From positions 118,960 through 182,959 of the forward strand of contig JAFVVG010000014.1 in NCBI GenBank assembly GCA_017502305.1: a stretch of 64,000 nucleotides of DNA. Direction: 5' to 3'. The position numbers and the translations under genes were made by a program. Position 1 is the first letter of the stretch. Every line of letters begins with the position of its first letter. The notes under the pieces were generated by a model, which worked only from the letters and a program-made list of their open reading frames with translations, had not been told where the DNA came from and made no database searches. Of the stretch, positions 17,095 through 26,473 are shown piece after piece. The DNA is from Clostridia bacterium. Lineage in GTDB: Bacteria > Bacillota > Clostridia > Christensenellales > Aristaeellaceae.

Positions 17095-17112
17095 GTTAAA
17101 CCTCTCTTATGG

Positions 17113-18033
17113 TCAGTCCACCAGGGTAATGGTTCCCCTATCAGCATCCATACGGTAGCGCCGCCCCAGGGGCAGCGTCACCATTTCGCGCATATGACCC
17201 GCCTGCAGACCAGCGAGCACCGGTACATTCACCTTGGCAAACACATCCCGGAGAACCTGCTCCAGGGTCAGTCCGCAGTTGGGATCCTCCACCACACAAT
17301 CGGTAAAACCACCCAGAATGATGCCTGCGCACTCTGTCAGCTTGCCTGCGTGATACAACTGATGCAGATACCGGTCAATCACATAGGTTCTTTCCCCCAC
17401 GTCCTCCAGGAAAAGAATCTTTCCCTTCACATCCAGGTCATAGGCAGTACCCGTTCCGGCGGTTACCAGCGTCAGGTTGCCGCCCACCAGCATGCCTTCC
17501 GCCACACCGCCACGGACGCATTGCAGGGCCGTGCCGTTCAGGTTGCGGATTTCTCTGTCCGGCGTACCAGCCAATGCGTGCATCAGGCTGTCGGTAGTAG
17601 CACCGGGTTCCATGGGATTTGATTTGGGCATGGGGCCGTGGAAGGTGCACATGCCACAACGCTCGTGGAGCACGGTATGCAGCGTGGTGATATCGCTGAA
17701 ACCGACGAATGCCTTGGGATGCCTGGCGATCATATCCCAATCAATCAAATCCAGCATCCGGATACATCCGTAGCCGCCCTTGATGCACCACACGCCATCC
17801 ACTTCATCGTCGGCAAAGGCATTCATCAGGGCGGCGGCACGCTCCTTGTCGTTGCCGGCCAGGTAACCGTATTTCTTGCCGCAGCTATCATCCAGCTTGA
17901 CCTTGAAGCCAAGCCCCTCCAGCCGCTGCGCGGCACGCTGAACAAGCTCATCAACGTTCTCTTCATGGATGCAGCCGGAAATACCCACCAGGGCCACCTT
18001 ATCGCCGGGCAGCAACGGTTTGGGAATCAGCAT
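17113..18033 (-). CDS. LD-carboxypeptidase family protein (peptidase S66)
   Basis: The 306-residue protein has the S66 layout: LLPGDKVALVGISG at the N-terminus, WCIKGGYGCIRMLDLIDW, the nucleophile region KAFVGFSDITTLH, then FLEDVGERTYVIDRYLHQL and a C-terminal histidine region. S66 enzymes remove the terminal D-Ala from murein tetrapeptides, or cleave microcin-type amides (MccF). No signal peptide is visible, so it is cytoplasmic. It is flanked by a D-aminopeptidase and alr, supporting a role in cell-wall peptide recycling. Confidence 0.9.
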   Translation of the reverse strand: MLIPKPLLPGDKVALVGISGCIHEENVDELVQRAAQRLEGLGFKVKLDDSCGKKYGYLAGNDKERAAALMNAFADDEVDGVWCIKGGYGCIRMLDLIDWDMIARHPKAFVGFSDITTLHTVLHERCGMCTFHGPMPKSNPMEPGATTDSLMHALAGTPDREIRNLNGTALQCVRGGVAEGMLVGGNLTLVTAGTGTAYDLDVKGKILFLEDVGERTYVIDRYLHQLYHAGKLTECAGIILGGFTDCVVEDPNCGLTLEQVLRDVFAKVNVPVLAGLQAGHMREMVTLPLGRRYRMDADRGTITLVD

Positions 18034-18043
18034 GATTCACACC

Positions 18044-18847
18044 TCACAGGCAATAGTGGAAGAAGGTCAGCACATCCATCCAGTTATCACTCTCGAAAAC
18101 AACGGTGCAGCTGTCCTTCAGGTGAGCGCCGGGATACCAGCTTGCGGAGCGGGCCTTGTGGTGCAGCTTATAGTTGACCTCTACCGTGAAGTGCTCAGGC
18201 ATGGGGAAAAGGCACTTCTTGGGATCCAGGTGCACAGCCTTCTTTGCGGCCTTCTGGATCAGCCGGACAGCCTTCTCCGGATGAATGGACACGCTGCCAT
18301 TGCCCACGCCATAGCTCACAGGAACCGTCATGGCGTCAGGCACCTTGGAAGTGAACCACTCGCAGAGCATCTGATCACCTGTAACCATCAGCACAGGCAC
18401 ACCGAACATGGCGGCGGTAAGGCTGTTCATCATCAGTTCGGAGCAAATTTCGTCATTGACCTTCACATAGTTGTTCTGGGTGTTCATGGTGTGGGAAAGC
18501 GGATTTCCACTCCAGCTGGCGGCAGAGTGGTAGCCGGTGAAGATCACGCCGCCGAAGCTTTCGTCAATGCCGCTCATCATGCTGTAAGGATCCCTTCCCC
18601 AGCCACGGAAGATACGTACGTCCTCCGGCAGCATAGCGGGCTGAATGTTCCTGGCAGAGTCATGGGAGTCGCGTACAAAGATATCCACCGCGCCGCCCAG
18701 CAAGGCACCCTCGCAGGCAGCGGCCACTTCCTTGCTCATCTGGGTAGAAAAGGCGGCGTAGTCGCCCTTAGACTTCTCGGTTTCGTCCCAATGGGCGATG
18801 CCGCAAGTACCCTCAATATCGGATGACATAAAAATCTTCTTGATCAT
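18044..18847 (-). CDS. D-aminopeptidase DppA-like (M55)
   Basis: The 267-residue protein shows the M55 metal-binding start KIFMSSDIEGTCGI, RDSHDSARNI, FTGYHSAA and the SHTMN segment. DppA of Bacillus subtilis is a zinc D-aminopeptidase forming a decameric ring and releasing N-terminal D-Ala from D-amino-acid peptides. It lies between an M20 amidohydrolase (3 nt away) and the S66 enzyme (10 nt away). The dpp-type transporter is not next to it, although an oligopeptide importer occurs at 41.6-47.7 kb. Confidence 0.92.
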   Translation of the reverse strand: MIKKIFMSSDIEGTCGIAHWDETEKSKGDYAAFSTQMSKEVAAACEGALLGGAVDIFVRDSHDSARNIQPAMLPEDVRIFRGWGRDPYSMMSGIDESFGGVIFTGYHSAASWSGNPLSHTMNTQNNYVKVNDEICSELMMNSLTAAMFGVPVLMVTGDQMLCEWFTSKVPDAMTVPVSYGVGNGSVSIHPEKAVRLIQKAAKKAVHLDPKKCLFPMPEHFTVEVNYKLHHKARSASWYPGAHLKDSCTVVFESDNWMDVLTFFHYCL

Positions 18848-18850
18848 GGT

Positions 18851-20020
18851 TTATTCCTCCTTCAGCAATTCAAGCACGCTGGCGCACTGCAGCGCAACGC
18901 CGGGCAGCAGGCAATCCTCATCCACCATGAAGGTAGCGGTATGAAGCGCTGTGCCCACGCCGCTTCCCAGGTCATAATACACGCCGGGGGTGTCCTTCAG
19001 GAAATAGCAGAAGCTCTCCACGCCCAGGCTGGGTGCCTCCCGGCGGATGATCTTGTCGCTGCCCACCAGCTCCCTGGCCAGGCTCTCGATTCTGGCATAA
19101 TAGCCGTCATCATTATATACCGCGCCGTAGCCAGGATTGATGGTCACTTCCCCATCGCCGCCCATGGCCTGGGCAACGCCCTTCACCACGGAGCCAATGC
19201 GCTCCTTCAGTGCGGCTCTCGTCTCCACAGACAGCGTGCGCATGGTGCCTACCATGTTCACCTCGCCGCAAATGATGTTATTCGCCGTACCGCCCTGAAT
19301 GGTACCGATGGAAATCACAGCATTCTCGAAGGGCGAAATGGTTCGGCTCACCAACGTCTGCAGCGCAGAAACCACCTGGCCGGCGATCACAATAGCATCC
19401 ACACCGGCCTCGGGGTAAGCGCCGTGGCATGTCTTGCCGGTGATCCTGATGCGCAGCTCGTCGCTGGAGCCGCTGACATACCCCGGCTTGGCGAAGAAGG
19501 TGCCCGCTTCATACCTGGGATTCACATGTTGGCCGATAACGCAATCCACCTTCGGGTTCTCCAGGCACCCCTGTTCCACCATCAGCCTGCTGCCCCCGAA
19601 ACTTTCCTCCGCGGGCTCGAAGAAGAATTTCACCGTGCCCTGCCACTGATCCTTGTTCCGGCTCAGCCACATGGCGGAGCCCAGAGCCAGTGCCGTGTGG
19701 ACGTCATGTCCGCAGGCGTGCATCACACCGCTGTTTTCAGAAGCAAAGGGCAGCCCCTCCGGTTCCTGCACGGGCAGCGCGTCCATATCGGCGCGGATGG
19801 CCACACAGCAGCCTTCGCCATTGCGAAGAATACCCATCACACCATAGCAGTCCCGGAAGGTGTGCACCTCGATGCCCAGTGCTTCCAGTTCACGGATCAC
19901 CAGCTTCTGGGTGTTGATCTCTTTGCCGCTGAGCTCCGGGTGCCGGTGCAGGTGCCGCCGCAGTTCTTTAGCCTTGGGCAGCACGTCCTGCAGGCGATCC
20001 TGCCACGTTGCCATGCTCAT
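18851..20020 (-). CDS. M20 family amidohydrolase/aminoacylase
   Basis: The 389-residue protein matches the M20D group (hippurate hydrolase, N-acetyl-amino acid and N-acetyl-diaminopimelate deacylases): LRRHLHRHPELSGKE, ADMDALPVQE, metal ligands in HACGHDVHTA, FFFEPAEESFGG, and HGAYPEAGVDA in the dimerisation domain. It hydrolyses amide bonds of acylated amino acids or dipeptides; the substrate cannot be fixed. It starts in an ATGA overlap with the alr stop and is followed after 3 nt by the M55 gene, so its job is probably in peptide or D-amino-acid turnover. Confidence 0.9.
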   Translation of the reverse strand: MSMATWQDRLQDVLPKAKELRRHLHRHPELSGKEINTQKLVIRELEALGIEVHTFRDCYGVMGILRNGEGCCVAIRADMDALPVQEPEGLPFASENSGVMHACGHDVHTALALGSAMWLSRNKDQWQGTVKFFFEPAEESFGGSRLMVEQGCLENPKVDCVIGQHVNPRYEAGTFFAKPGYVSGSSDELRIRITGKTCHGAYPEAGVDAIVIAGQVVSALQTLVSRTISPFENAVISIGTIQGGTANNIICGEVNMVGTMRTLSVETRAALKERIGSVVKGVAQAMGGDGEVTINPGYGAVYNDDGYYARIESLARELVGSDKIIRREAPSLGVESFCYFLKDTPGVYYDLGSGVGTALHTATFMVDEDCLLPGVALQCASVLELLKEE

Positions 20021-21213
20021 TCAAAATCACTTCTTTCTTCCAGCATGCTGTCCAATACCGTTACAATACGGTCATTCTGCCGGTATACACGCACCGGACG
20101 CCTCGAGAGAATAGAAATCGCCTCATTGCGGTTGGTCTTTGCCCAGTCTGCATAGGTCATATAGGGCACGCCGCCGCCCAGCAGGTCAACGGTATCGCCT
20201 TCCTGCGCATCCGGAATACCGGTCACGTCCACCATCATCTGATCCATGCACACAATACCCACAACCTGCGCCATCCTGCCCCGGATGCACACCCTTCCCA
20301 CGCCGTTGGACATGCACCTGGGGTACCCGTCGCCATAACCAACGCACAGGGTTGCGATGCGGGCGTCGTAGTCCAGAATCATGTCATCGCCATAGCCCAC
20401 CACTTCGCCTGCCTTCACATCATGAATCCGGCTGATGGTAGTGCGGAACGCCAGGGTTTCAGGGTTTTCAAAGGGCATGTGATCCGACCTGGAAGGCCGC
20501 ACGCCAAAGAGCATGGCGCCCACACGCACCCGGCTGTGATGCCACTCAGGATAGCGCACCAGACCAATGCTGTCGCAAATGTGCACATCGGCGATATTGA
20601 CGCCGCGTTCGGATAGCCATCGGTGCATCTGCATCAGGTTTTGATGCTGCATCTCATCCCGCTGCTGATTAACCAAGCCCAGGTGACTGAACAAACCTTC
20701 CAGCCGGACATGCCTGAGCTGCTTCACGGCCTGCGCGACGGCATCCGCGCATTCCTCGGAGCAAAGAATCCCCAGCCGGTGGAAGCCCGTATCTGCCTTC
20801 AGATGAACACAAACCACCCAGCCGAGGGCGCAGGCAGCTTCCTCCATGTCCAGAAGATCCTGCACGGAACCGGCCGTCAGGGTAATGCCGGCCTTGATGA
20901 CATCAGGCAGCACAGTTTTTTCCGTCAGTCCCATCACCAGGATTTCGCCGTGAATACCATGCTTTCGCAGTTCAAGTGCTTCCCTGGCGCAGCTCACGGC
21001 GAAACTCTCACACCCTGCCTGCTGCAGCGCTTGGGCGACCCGCACCGCCCCATGGCCATACGCATTGGACTTGATGACGCAGGTCACCAGGGAGTCTGTC
21101 AGGCCGCAGGCCGTGCGGTAGTTGGCTGTAAGCTTATCCAGGTCAATATCGATCCAGGTTCTCTTCCAAAATGGTTCTGCCATGCTTGTCGCTTCTTTCA
21201 TTTGATTGTTCAT
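20017..21213 (-). CDS. alr: Alanine racemase
   Basis: The PLP enzyme (398 aa from 21213, or 388 aa from 21183) interconverts L- and D-alanine. It has WIDIDLDKLTANYRT, the PLP lysine in VIKSNAYGHGAVRVA, GFHRLG, the catalytic tyrosine region RVGAMLFGVRP, and DQMMVDVTG near the C-terminus. The start is uncertain because no candidate has a strong SD. It heads the run alr-M20-dppA-S66-M50-scpA-scpB-HMA. D-Ala supply combined with D-peptide hydrolases points to peptidoglycan metabolism. Confidence 0.95.
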   Translation of the reverse strand: MNNQMKEATSMAEPFWKRTWIDIDLDKLTANYRTACGLTDSLVTCVIKSNAYGHGAVRVAQALQQAGCESFAVSCAREALELRKHGIHGEILVMGLTEKTVLPDVIKAGITLTAGSVQDLLDMEEAACALGWVVCVHLKADTGFHRLGILCSEECADAVAQAVKQLRHVRLEGLFSHLGLVNQQRDEMQHQNLMQMHRWLSERGVNIADVHICDSIGLVRYPEWHHSRVRVGAMLFGVRPSRSDHMPFENPETLAFRTTISRIHDVKAGEVVGYGDDMILDYDARIATLCVGYGDGYPRCMSNGVGRVCIRGRMAQVVGIVCMDQMMVDVTGIPDAQEGDTVDLLGGGVPYMTYADWAKTNRNEAISILSRRPVRVYRQNDRIVTVLDSMLEERSDFE

Positions 21214-21267
21214 GATCCCGTTGCCTGCCGCATATGCTGGCACAGAACATCATAAGGAGGCATATCC

Positions 21268-21687
21268 ATGAGCGAGATGAACACCAATCGTGATTTTCAG
21301 GTTCCCGCGACACAGAACTTCAACACAGAAAGCTTCACGGGCTCCATGCAGCAGGTTCTGCAGGAAAACATCGGAAAATATGTAATCATCGAATTCTTTA
21401 TGGGAACAAGCACGCTGCAGCAGAAGGAGGGCTATCTCTACGACGTTGCTGCCCAGTACATTGTGCTGTTTGACGAAATCAACCTGCACTATGTGGTGTG
21501 CGATGTATTCTCCATCAAATTCGTAACGTTCCTTCTGCCCAACTATCGCCCCGGACAGGTGCCTGCCCTGCTGGAAGCGCTTGAGAATGCCAGACAGAAT
21601 ATGCCTCAGGAGACTTCCCAGACATCCGCCGGCATGACGCCCGCCCAGGCCGCCTTCAATTATGCCACCAGAAACAACAGACGTTAA
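21268..21687 (+). CDS. GerQ-like spore coat protein
   Basis: The 139-residue protein resembles GerQ/YwdL: QQVLQENIGKYVIIEFFMG, then EGYLYDVAAQYIVLFDEI and YVVCDVFSIKFVTFLLP follow the order of the GerQ core (ENILRLNRGK, GxLE.AGRDHIILSD, YL..YLDYVTF). GerQ is a coat protein cross-linked by transglutaminase and needed for proper localisation of CwlJ. Similarity is by eye, so the name is tentative. AAGGAGG lies 8 nt before the ATG. Its TAA and the ligA stop share the tetranucleotide TTAA on opposite strands. Confidence 0.6.
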   Translation: MSEMNTNRDFQVPATQNFNTESFTGSMQQVLQENIGKYVIIEFFMGTSTLQQKEGYLYDVAAQYIVLFDEINLHYVVCDVFSIKFVTFLLPNYRPGQVPALLEALENARQNMPQETSQTSAGMTPAQAAFNYATRNNRR

Positions 21688-23648
21688 TTCCCACAGCGGC
21701 GCAGGAACTCTTCTTCGTCAATTACTTCAATACCAAGGCTTTGGGCTTTGGTCAGTTTACTTCCCGCCGCCTCGCCAGCCACGACGAAGGCGGTCTTTTT
21801 GCTGACGGAGGAAGCCGCTGTGCCGCCGTTGCGCCTGATAAGCTCCTCGGCATCCTTGCGTCCCAGCGTCGGCAGGGTACCGGTCACAACAATACTCATG
21901 CCAGTGAACACACCCTCCGCCTTGCCGGCTGCTTCCCTGGGCTTTACGCCGATCGCAAGCAGCCGCTGGATCATCTGCAGGTTCTCCTCAAAGGAGAAAA
22001 ACTCCACCACGCTCTGTGCCACGATATCACCGATATCCGGCAGAGCCACAAGTTCCGCCTGACTAGCGGCAGCGACCTTTTCCAGTGTGCCGAAGGCATT
22101 CGCCAGGTCACGGGCAGTTTTGCGGCCAACATTGGGAATGCCCACCGCGAACAGGAAGGCGTCCAGTGTGCAGTCCTTGCTCTTTTCCAGGGCCGTCATC
22201 AGGTTGGCGGCTTTCTTTTGCTTGAAGCCATCCAATTCCAGCACATCGTCCACGGAAAGATGGTACAGGTCGGCCGGATCCTTCACATTCATCTGATCAT
22301 AAAGCTGGATGGCTGTCTTCTCCGAAAACCCTTCGATGTCCATAGCGTCACGGCTTGCAAAATGGCTGATCCGTGCCACCGCCTGGGGCCGGCAGGATTG
22401 CCTGTTCATGCAGAAGAGATGCGCGCCCCGCTCCACAAGCTCATTGCCGCAGGCCGGGCATTGCGTCGGCTTCACGATCTCCGTTTCGCCTTCCCCCGGT
22501 TCGCCCACACGGCCCATGATCTCCGGAATCACATCATTGGAGCGCCTGATCCACACAGGAGCGCCGATGGCCACACGCTTGCGCTGGATATCGCCCCAAT
22601 TGTTCAGGGTCGCCTTACGCACGGTTACGCCGTAAAAATCAACAGGTTCCAGGTGCGCCAGAGGGGTCAGCTTACCGGTTCGGCCCAGCTCCCAGGTGAC
22701 CTCGTTAAGGGTGGTGACACTCTCTTCCGCCTCAAACTTATAGGCCACGGCCCAGCGGGGAAACTTCTCGGTGAAGCCCATCTGCTCCCTCAGATCAAAA
22801 TCGCCCACCTTGATCACCACGCCGTCGATCAGGAAATCCAGCGAACTTCTTGCCTTCTCAATTTCCCGGATGCAGGCGATCAGCTCCTCACGGTTGTGGG
22901 GTTTGCCAAGATAATCACTGACAGGAAACCCGTTTTCACGCAGGAAATCAAGCATTTCGGGCTGGGAAGCATAAGGAGCGTTCTCAATGGTGCCAATCTG
23001 GTAGAAGAAGGCGTCAAGCCGCCGGGAAGCCGTTACCGCCGGGTCCAGGTTGCGCAGCGCGCCGGCAGCAGCGTTCCGGGCGTTTTTGAGAGGCTCTTTC
23101 GCCGTCTGATTGTACTTTTCCAGGGTGCTCAGGCGCATGATGCACTCGCCCTGCACCTCCAGGATTCCCTGATACGGAATGGTCAGCGGCACAGAACGGA
23201 CAGTCTTTGCCTGGGGAAGAATCGCTTCGCCGGTCACACCGTTGCCACGTGTGGCAGCCTGCACCAACCGTCCTTGCTGGTAGGTCAGGTTCAGGGTCAG
23301 GCCGTCAAACTTGTATTCCACATAGTATTGCAGTTCCGTCATGCCCGTGAGCTTCTCCGTACGGCGGATCCAGTCCTCCAGGGCCTCGATGGACTGCACC
23401 TTATCCATACTCCACAGCCGGGTGATGTGCGTATGCTCCGCGAAACCCTTCAAGGGTTCGCCACCCACACGCTGGGTAGGCGAATCCGGCAGAACAATGC
23501 CGCTTTCCTTTTCCAGGGCCAGCAGATCATCATACATTTTGTCCCACTGCATATCGGAGATGATGGACTCACCCAGCACATAATAGGCATGGGCCGTTTC
23601 GTTCAGCCTGTCGATCAGCGGGCGCATCAGCGCTGCATAGTCGGTCAT
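21684..23648 (-). CDS. ligA: NAD-dependent DNA ligase
   Basis: The 654-residue protein has all LigA domains: the Ia domain (HAYYVLGESIISDMQWDKMYDDL), the adenylation site with the nucleophilic lysine in YKFDG (about residue 113), the OB fold, a Cys4 zinc finger (CPAC...FCMNRQSC), helix-hairpin-helix repeats and a C-terminal BRCT domain (FTGMSIVVTGTLPTLGRKDAEELI). It seals nicks in replication and repair. It starts 3 nt after pcrA, giving yerC-pcrA-ligA, a common Bacillota order. Confidence 0.97.
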   Translation of the reverse strand: MTDYAALMRPLIDRLNETAHAYYVLGESIISDMQWDKMYDDLLALEKESGIVLPDSPTQRVGGEPLKGFAEHTHITRLWSMDKVQSIEALEDWIRRTEKLTGMTELQYYVEYKFDGLTLNLTYQQGRLVQAATRGNGVTGEAILPQAKTVRSVPLTIPYQGILEVQGECIMRLSTLEKYNQTAKEPLKNARNAAAGALRNLDPAVTASRRLDAFFYQIGTIENAPYASQPEMLDFLRENGFPVSDYLGKPHNREELIACIREIEKARSSLDFLIDGVVIKVGDFDLREQMGFTEKFPRWAVAYKFEAEESVTTLNEVTWELGRTGKLTPLAHLEPVDFYGVTVRKATLNNWGDIQRKRVAIGAPVWIRRSNDVIPEIMGRVGEPGEGETEIVKPTQCPACGNELVERGAHLFCMNRQSCRPQAVARISHFASRDAMDIEGFSEKTAIQLYDQMNVKDPADLYHLSVDDVLELDGFKQKKAANLMTALEKSKDCTLDAFLFAVGIPNVGRKTARDLANAFGTLEKVAAASQAELVALPDIGDIVAQSVVEFFSFEENLQMIQRLLAIGVKPREAAGKAEGVFTGMSIVVTGTLPTLGRKDAEELIRRNGGTAASSVSKKTAFVVAGEAAGSKLTKAQSLGIEVIDEEEFLRRCGN

Positions 23649-23651
23649 AGG

Positions 23652-25943
23652 TCAATCCTCCAGTTTCACAATGGGAGCGATGGAAAGGGCAAATTCCTTT
23701 ACGCCATAGGCCGTAAACTCAATCTGGATCCGGGCATCGGCGCCGCTGCCCACCAGAGCCACGACCCTGCCTTCGCCAAACTTGCGGTGCATCACACGGT
23801 CGCCCCGCTTGAACAGGTTCTGCATGGCGCTTGATGCGAACTGCCGGGCCTGCGAGGGCGCAAAACCTTTCTGTACCCCCGGGATGCCCAGGGCATTGCC
23901 GCCAAGCGTCAGCTTGGGTTTGCCCAGGTCGGCCATGGCCGGCGTGGAACGCATGCCGTAATTGGAACCATAGCCGCGGGGCAGCGGATTCTGCTGCGGA
24001 GCGTTGCGGAAGGTGGTTTCCTTGCGCTGGTTCCACTCATCCTCCAGCAGACGCTCAGGGATCTCATCCAGGAAGCGGCTGGGCGGGTTATGGTTCACCT
24101 GGTTATACAGCATGCGCTGGTTTGCACGGGAGATGAACAGCCGCTTCTGCGCGCGGGTAATGCCCACATAGCACAGCCTGCGTTCTTCCTCCACTCGGTT
24201 TTCATCCAGGAGGCTTCTGGAGGACGGGAAAATCCCTTCCTCCAGGCCTACCATGAACACGGTGGGGTATTCCAGGCCCTTGGCAGAGTGCAGCGTCATC
24301 AGGGTAATGAACCCTTTATCATCCTCGGCCCTGTCCATATCCGTGACCAATGCCACGTTTTCCAGATAGTCCTCCAGGGTCACGTTTTCAGTACCGCGGG
24401 CAAATTCTTCCACAGCGCCCATGAATTCCTGAATGTTCTCCACCCTGGCCCGGCTCTCGTCCGTATCTTCTTTCTGGTACTGTTCCATGAGGCCCGTTTT
24501 CTCCACAAGGAACTTTACAAAGTCCGTCAGGGGCAGCGCTTCCTTCATGGCCACCAGCATGGTCATCAGCATGAAAAACTCGCCCACGCACTTGCGGGCA
24601 CGCGCGGAAAGGTTTTCCGGCATGTCGGTCAGCGCGCTGTAAAGGGGCATGTCGTTGTCCCTGGCGTGGTTCATCAGCTCCTGTACGGTGGTTTCGCCAA
24701 TGGAACGCTTGGGTACGTTGATAATTCTCCGCAGGGAGATGTCATCCGCCGGATTCACAATCACCCGCAGATAGGCAATAATGTCACGGACCTCCTTGCG
24801 GTCATAGAACTTGAGGCCCCCGAACACTTTGTATGGAATACCGGCCCTCATCAGCATTTCTTCGATGACGCGGCTCTGGGCATTGGTGCGGTAAAGCACC
24901 GCCACGTTGCCGTAGGGTTCACCATGGCGATAGAGATGGCGGATACGGTCAGCCACCCAGGCAGCCTCTTCCCGCTCGTCTCCGGCACAGAAGAGCTTGA
25001 TGCTCTCGCCCTCTCCAGTCTCAGTCCACAGAGCCTTTTCTTTACGTCCGGCATTATGGGCAATCACCTGGTTGGCTGCGTCCAGAATGTTGGCGGTGGA
25101 GCGATAGTTCTGCTCCAGCTTGATGACCTTTGCGTCGGGATAATCCTTTTCAAAATCAAGAATATTGCGGATATCCGCCCCGCGCCAGCCATAGATGGAC
25201 TGGTCATCATCGCCCACCACGCAAAGGTTGCGGCTATGGTCGGTCAAAAGCTTCACGAGCATATACTGGGCGTAGTTGGTATCCTGATATTCGTCCACCA
25301 GCACATAGCGGAATTTATTGCGGTAGTAGTCCAGCACCGGCGGATGCTCCGCCAGCAGGGTCAGTGTTTTCACCAGCAGGTCATCAAAATCAAGGGCGTT
25401 AAGCTCCCTGAGACGTTTTTCATATTCCGTGAAAACGTCGTGCAGCATCTGGCTGCGGTAATCCCGTTCGGATTTGGCAAACCATTCGTCCGGGGTCATC
25501 AGCTTGTTCTTTGCATCGGAAATCTTTACCTTGATTTCACGCACCGGCAGGAACTTTTCATCGATATTGAAGCGCTTGAGGATTTCCTTCAGCACCGCCC
25601 CCTGGTCGTCATCGTCATAAATAACAAAAGAGCGGGAATATCCAAGCTTCTCGATATCCCGGCGAAGGATTCTGGCGCAGGTGGAGTGAAAGGTGGAAAT
25701 CCATGCATCTTCCGCCTGATCACCCACCAGCTGAACAATGCGCTCCTTCATTTCTTTCGCCGCCTTGTTGGTAAAGGTCAGCGCAAGGATGGACCAGGCC
25801 GGAACGCCATGATCCATCAGGTTCGCAACCCTGCAGGTCAGCGCCCTGGTTTTCCCGCTGCCGGCACCGGCCAGGATCAGCACAGGACCTTCCAGCGTTT
25901 CAGCGGCCAGCCGCTGCTGCGGGTTAAGCATACTCAGATCCAT
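23652..25943 (-). CDS. pcrA: ATP-dependent DNA helicase PcrA/UvrD
   Basis: The 763-residue SF1A helicase has the Q motif (LNPQQRLAAE), Walker A AGAGSGKT, motif Ia LTFTNKAAKEM, motif II VDEYQDTNYAQY, motif III GDDDQSIYGWRGAD, motif IV QNYRST and motif V LMTLHSAKGLEYP. The C-terminal 100 residues carry the Tudor-like RNA polymerase-binding region (FKRGDRVMHRKFGEGRVV). It acts in nucleotide excision repair, transcription-coupled repair and plasmid replication. It lies 17 nt after yerC. Confidence 0.97.
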   Translation of the reverse strand: MDLSMLNPQQRLAAETLEGPVLILAGAGSGKTRALTCRVANLMDHGVPAWSILALTFTNKAAKEMKERIVQLVGDQAEDAWISTFHSTCARILRRDIEKLGYSRSFVIYDDDDQGAVLKEILKRFNIDEKFLPVREIKVKISDAKNKLMTPDEWFAKSERDYRSQMLHDVFTEYEKRLRELNALDFDDLLVKTLTLLAEHPPVLDYYRNKFRYVLVDEYQDTNYAQYMLVKLLTDHSRNLCVVGDDDQSIYGWRGADIRNILDFEKDYPDAKVIKLEQNYRSTANILDAANQVIAHNAGRKEKALWTETGEGESIKLFCAGDEREEAAWVADRIRHLYRHGEPYGNVAVLYRTNAQSRVIEEMLMRAGIPYKVFGGLKFYDRKEVRDIIAYLRVIVNPADDISLRRIINVPKRSIGETTVQELMNHARDNDMPLYSALTDMPENLSARARKCVGEFFMLMTMLVAMKEALPLTDFVKFLVEKTGLMEQYQKEDTDESRARVENIQEFMGAVEEFARGTENVTLEDYLENVALVTDMDRAEDDKGFITLMTLHSAKGLEYPTVFMVGLEEGIFPSSRSLLDENRVEEERRLCYVGITRAQKRLFISRANQRMLYNQVNHNPPSRFLDEIPERLLEDEWNQRKETTFRNAPQQNPLPRGYGSNYGMRSTPAMADLGKPKLTLGGNALGIPGVQKGFAPSQARQFASSAMQNLFKRGDRVMHRKFGEGRVVALVGSGADARIQIEFTAYGVKEFALSIAPIVKLED

Positions 25944-25960
25944 ATATTACCTCTGTCGCT

Positions 25961-26269
25961 TTATTTGATCTCGATACCATCCGCCTGGAGGGCATCCAGC
26001 ACACGGTCATATCCCTCGGCACCATAGAGCAGGGCTCTGTTCACGCGGCTGATGGTGGCGGAAGAAGCGCCGGTTCTCCGGGCAATTTCCTGATAGGTGA
26101 CACGATTGCGCAAAAGGCCGGCCACCTCAAGCCGCTGGGCAATGCTGCGAAGCTCGGGGATGGTGCAGATGTCCTCAAAAAAACGATAGGCCTCTTCCAC
26201 CGTGTTCAGCCTGAGCACAGCTTCCATCAGCAGATCCACCTGCTGATTCCTGACCTTGGATTCAAACAT
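25961..26269 (-). CDS. YerC/YecD family TrpR-like DNA-binding protein
   Basis: The 102-residue protein matches the YerC family: KVRNQQVDLLMEAVLRLNTVEEAYRFFEDICTI then the HTH TYQEIARRTGASSATISRVNRAL, like the TrpR repressor. Its regulated genes are not well known. It sits upstream of pcrA and ligA on the same strand, as in many Bacillota. The untranslated leader contains a perfect TCGCAC/GTGCGA inverted repeat (26301-26318) that could be its own operator. Confidence 0.92.
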   Translation of the reverse strand: MFESKVRNQQVDLLMEAVLRLNTVEEAYRFFEDICTIPELRSIAQRLEVAGLLRNRVTYQEIARRTGASSATISRVNRALLYGAEGYDRVLDALQADGIEIK

Positions 26270-26300
26270 AATGACACTCCTTCCCTGCGGAAGTATACTA

Positions 26301-26318
26301 TCGCACTTTACCGTGCGA
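26301..26318. promoter_or_regulatory. Perfect 6-bp inverted repeat in the yerC leader
   Basis: TCGCAC (26301-26306) and GTGCGA (26313-26318) flank a 6-nt spacer. It lies just downstream of the predicted yerC -10 (26323-26328), where a bound repressor would block transcription. An RNA hairpin role is the alternative. Confidence 0.4.
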
Positions 26319-26322
26319 CACT

Positions 26323-26351
26323 ATTATAGCATATCTTCCCTTTCTTGACCA
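26323..26351 (-). promoter_or_regulatory. Promoter of yerC-pcrA-ligA
   Basis: On the minus strand TGGTCA (26351-26346) and TATAAT (26328-26323) are separated by 17 nt; the -10 is perfect and the -35 weak. Confidence 0.55.
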
Positions 26352-26443
26352 GCGGAAAATATGTATTTGTTCACCTGGATTGTGAAATGTGGTACAGTTT
26401 TTTCCGCGATAGACCATGCAGCGGTTGCAAATGCAGAAAACGC

Positions 26444-26473
26444 TTGACAAACAAGGCTTCGGGGGGCTATACT
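26444..26473 (+). promoter_or_regulatory. Promoter of glnN
   Basis: TTGACA (26444-26449) and TATACT (26468-26473) with an 18-nt spacer lie about 72 nt upstream of the glnN ATG. The leader between contains small hairpins (CAGCAGGGTGCTG; GAGAGTAGCTCTC), but I see no glutamine riboswitch consensus. Confidence 0.7.
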
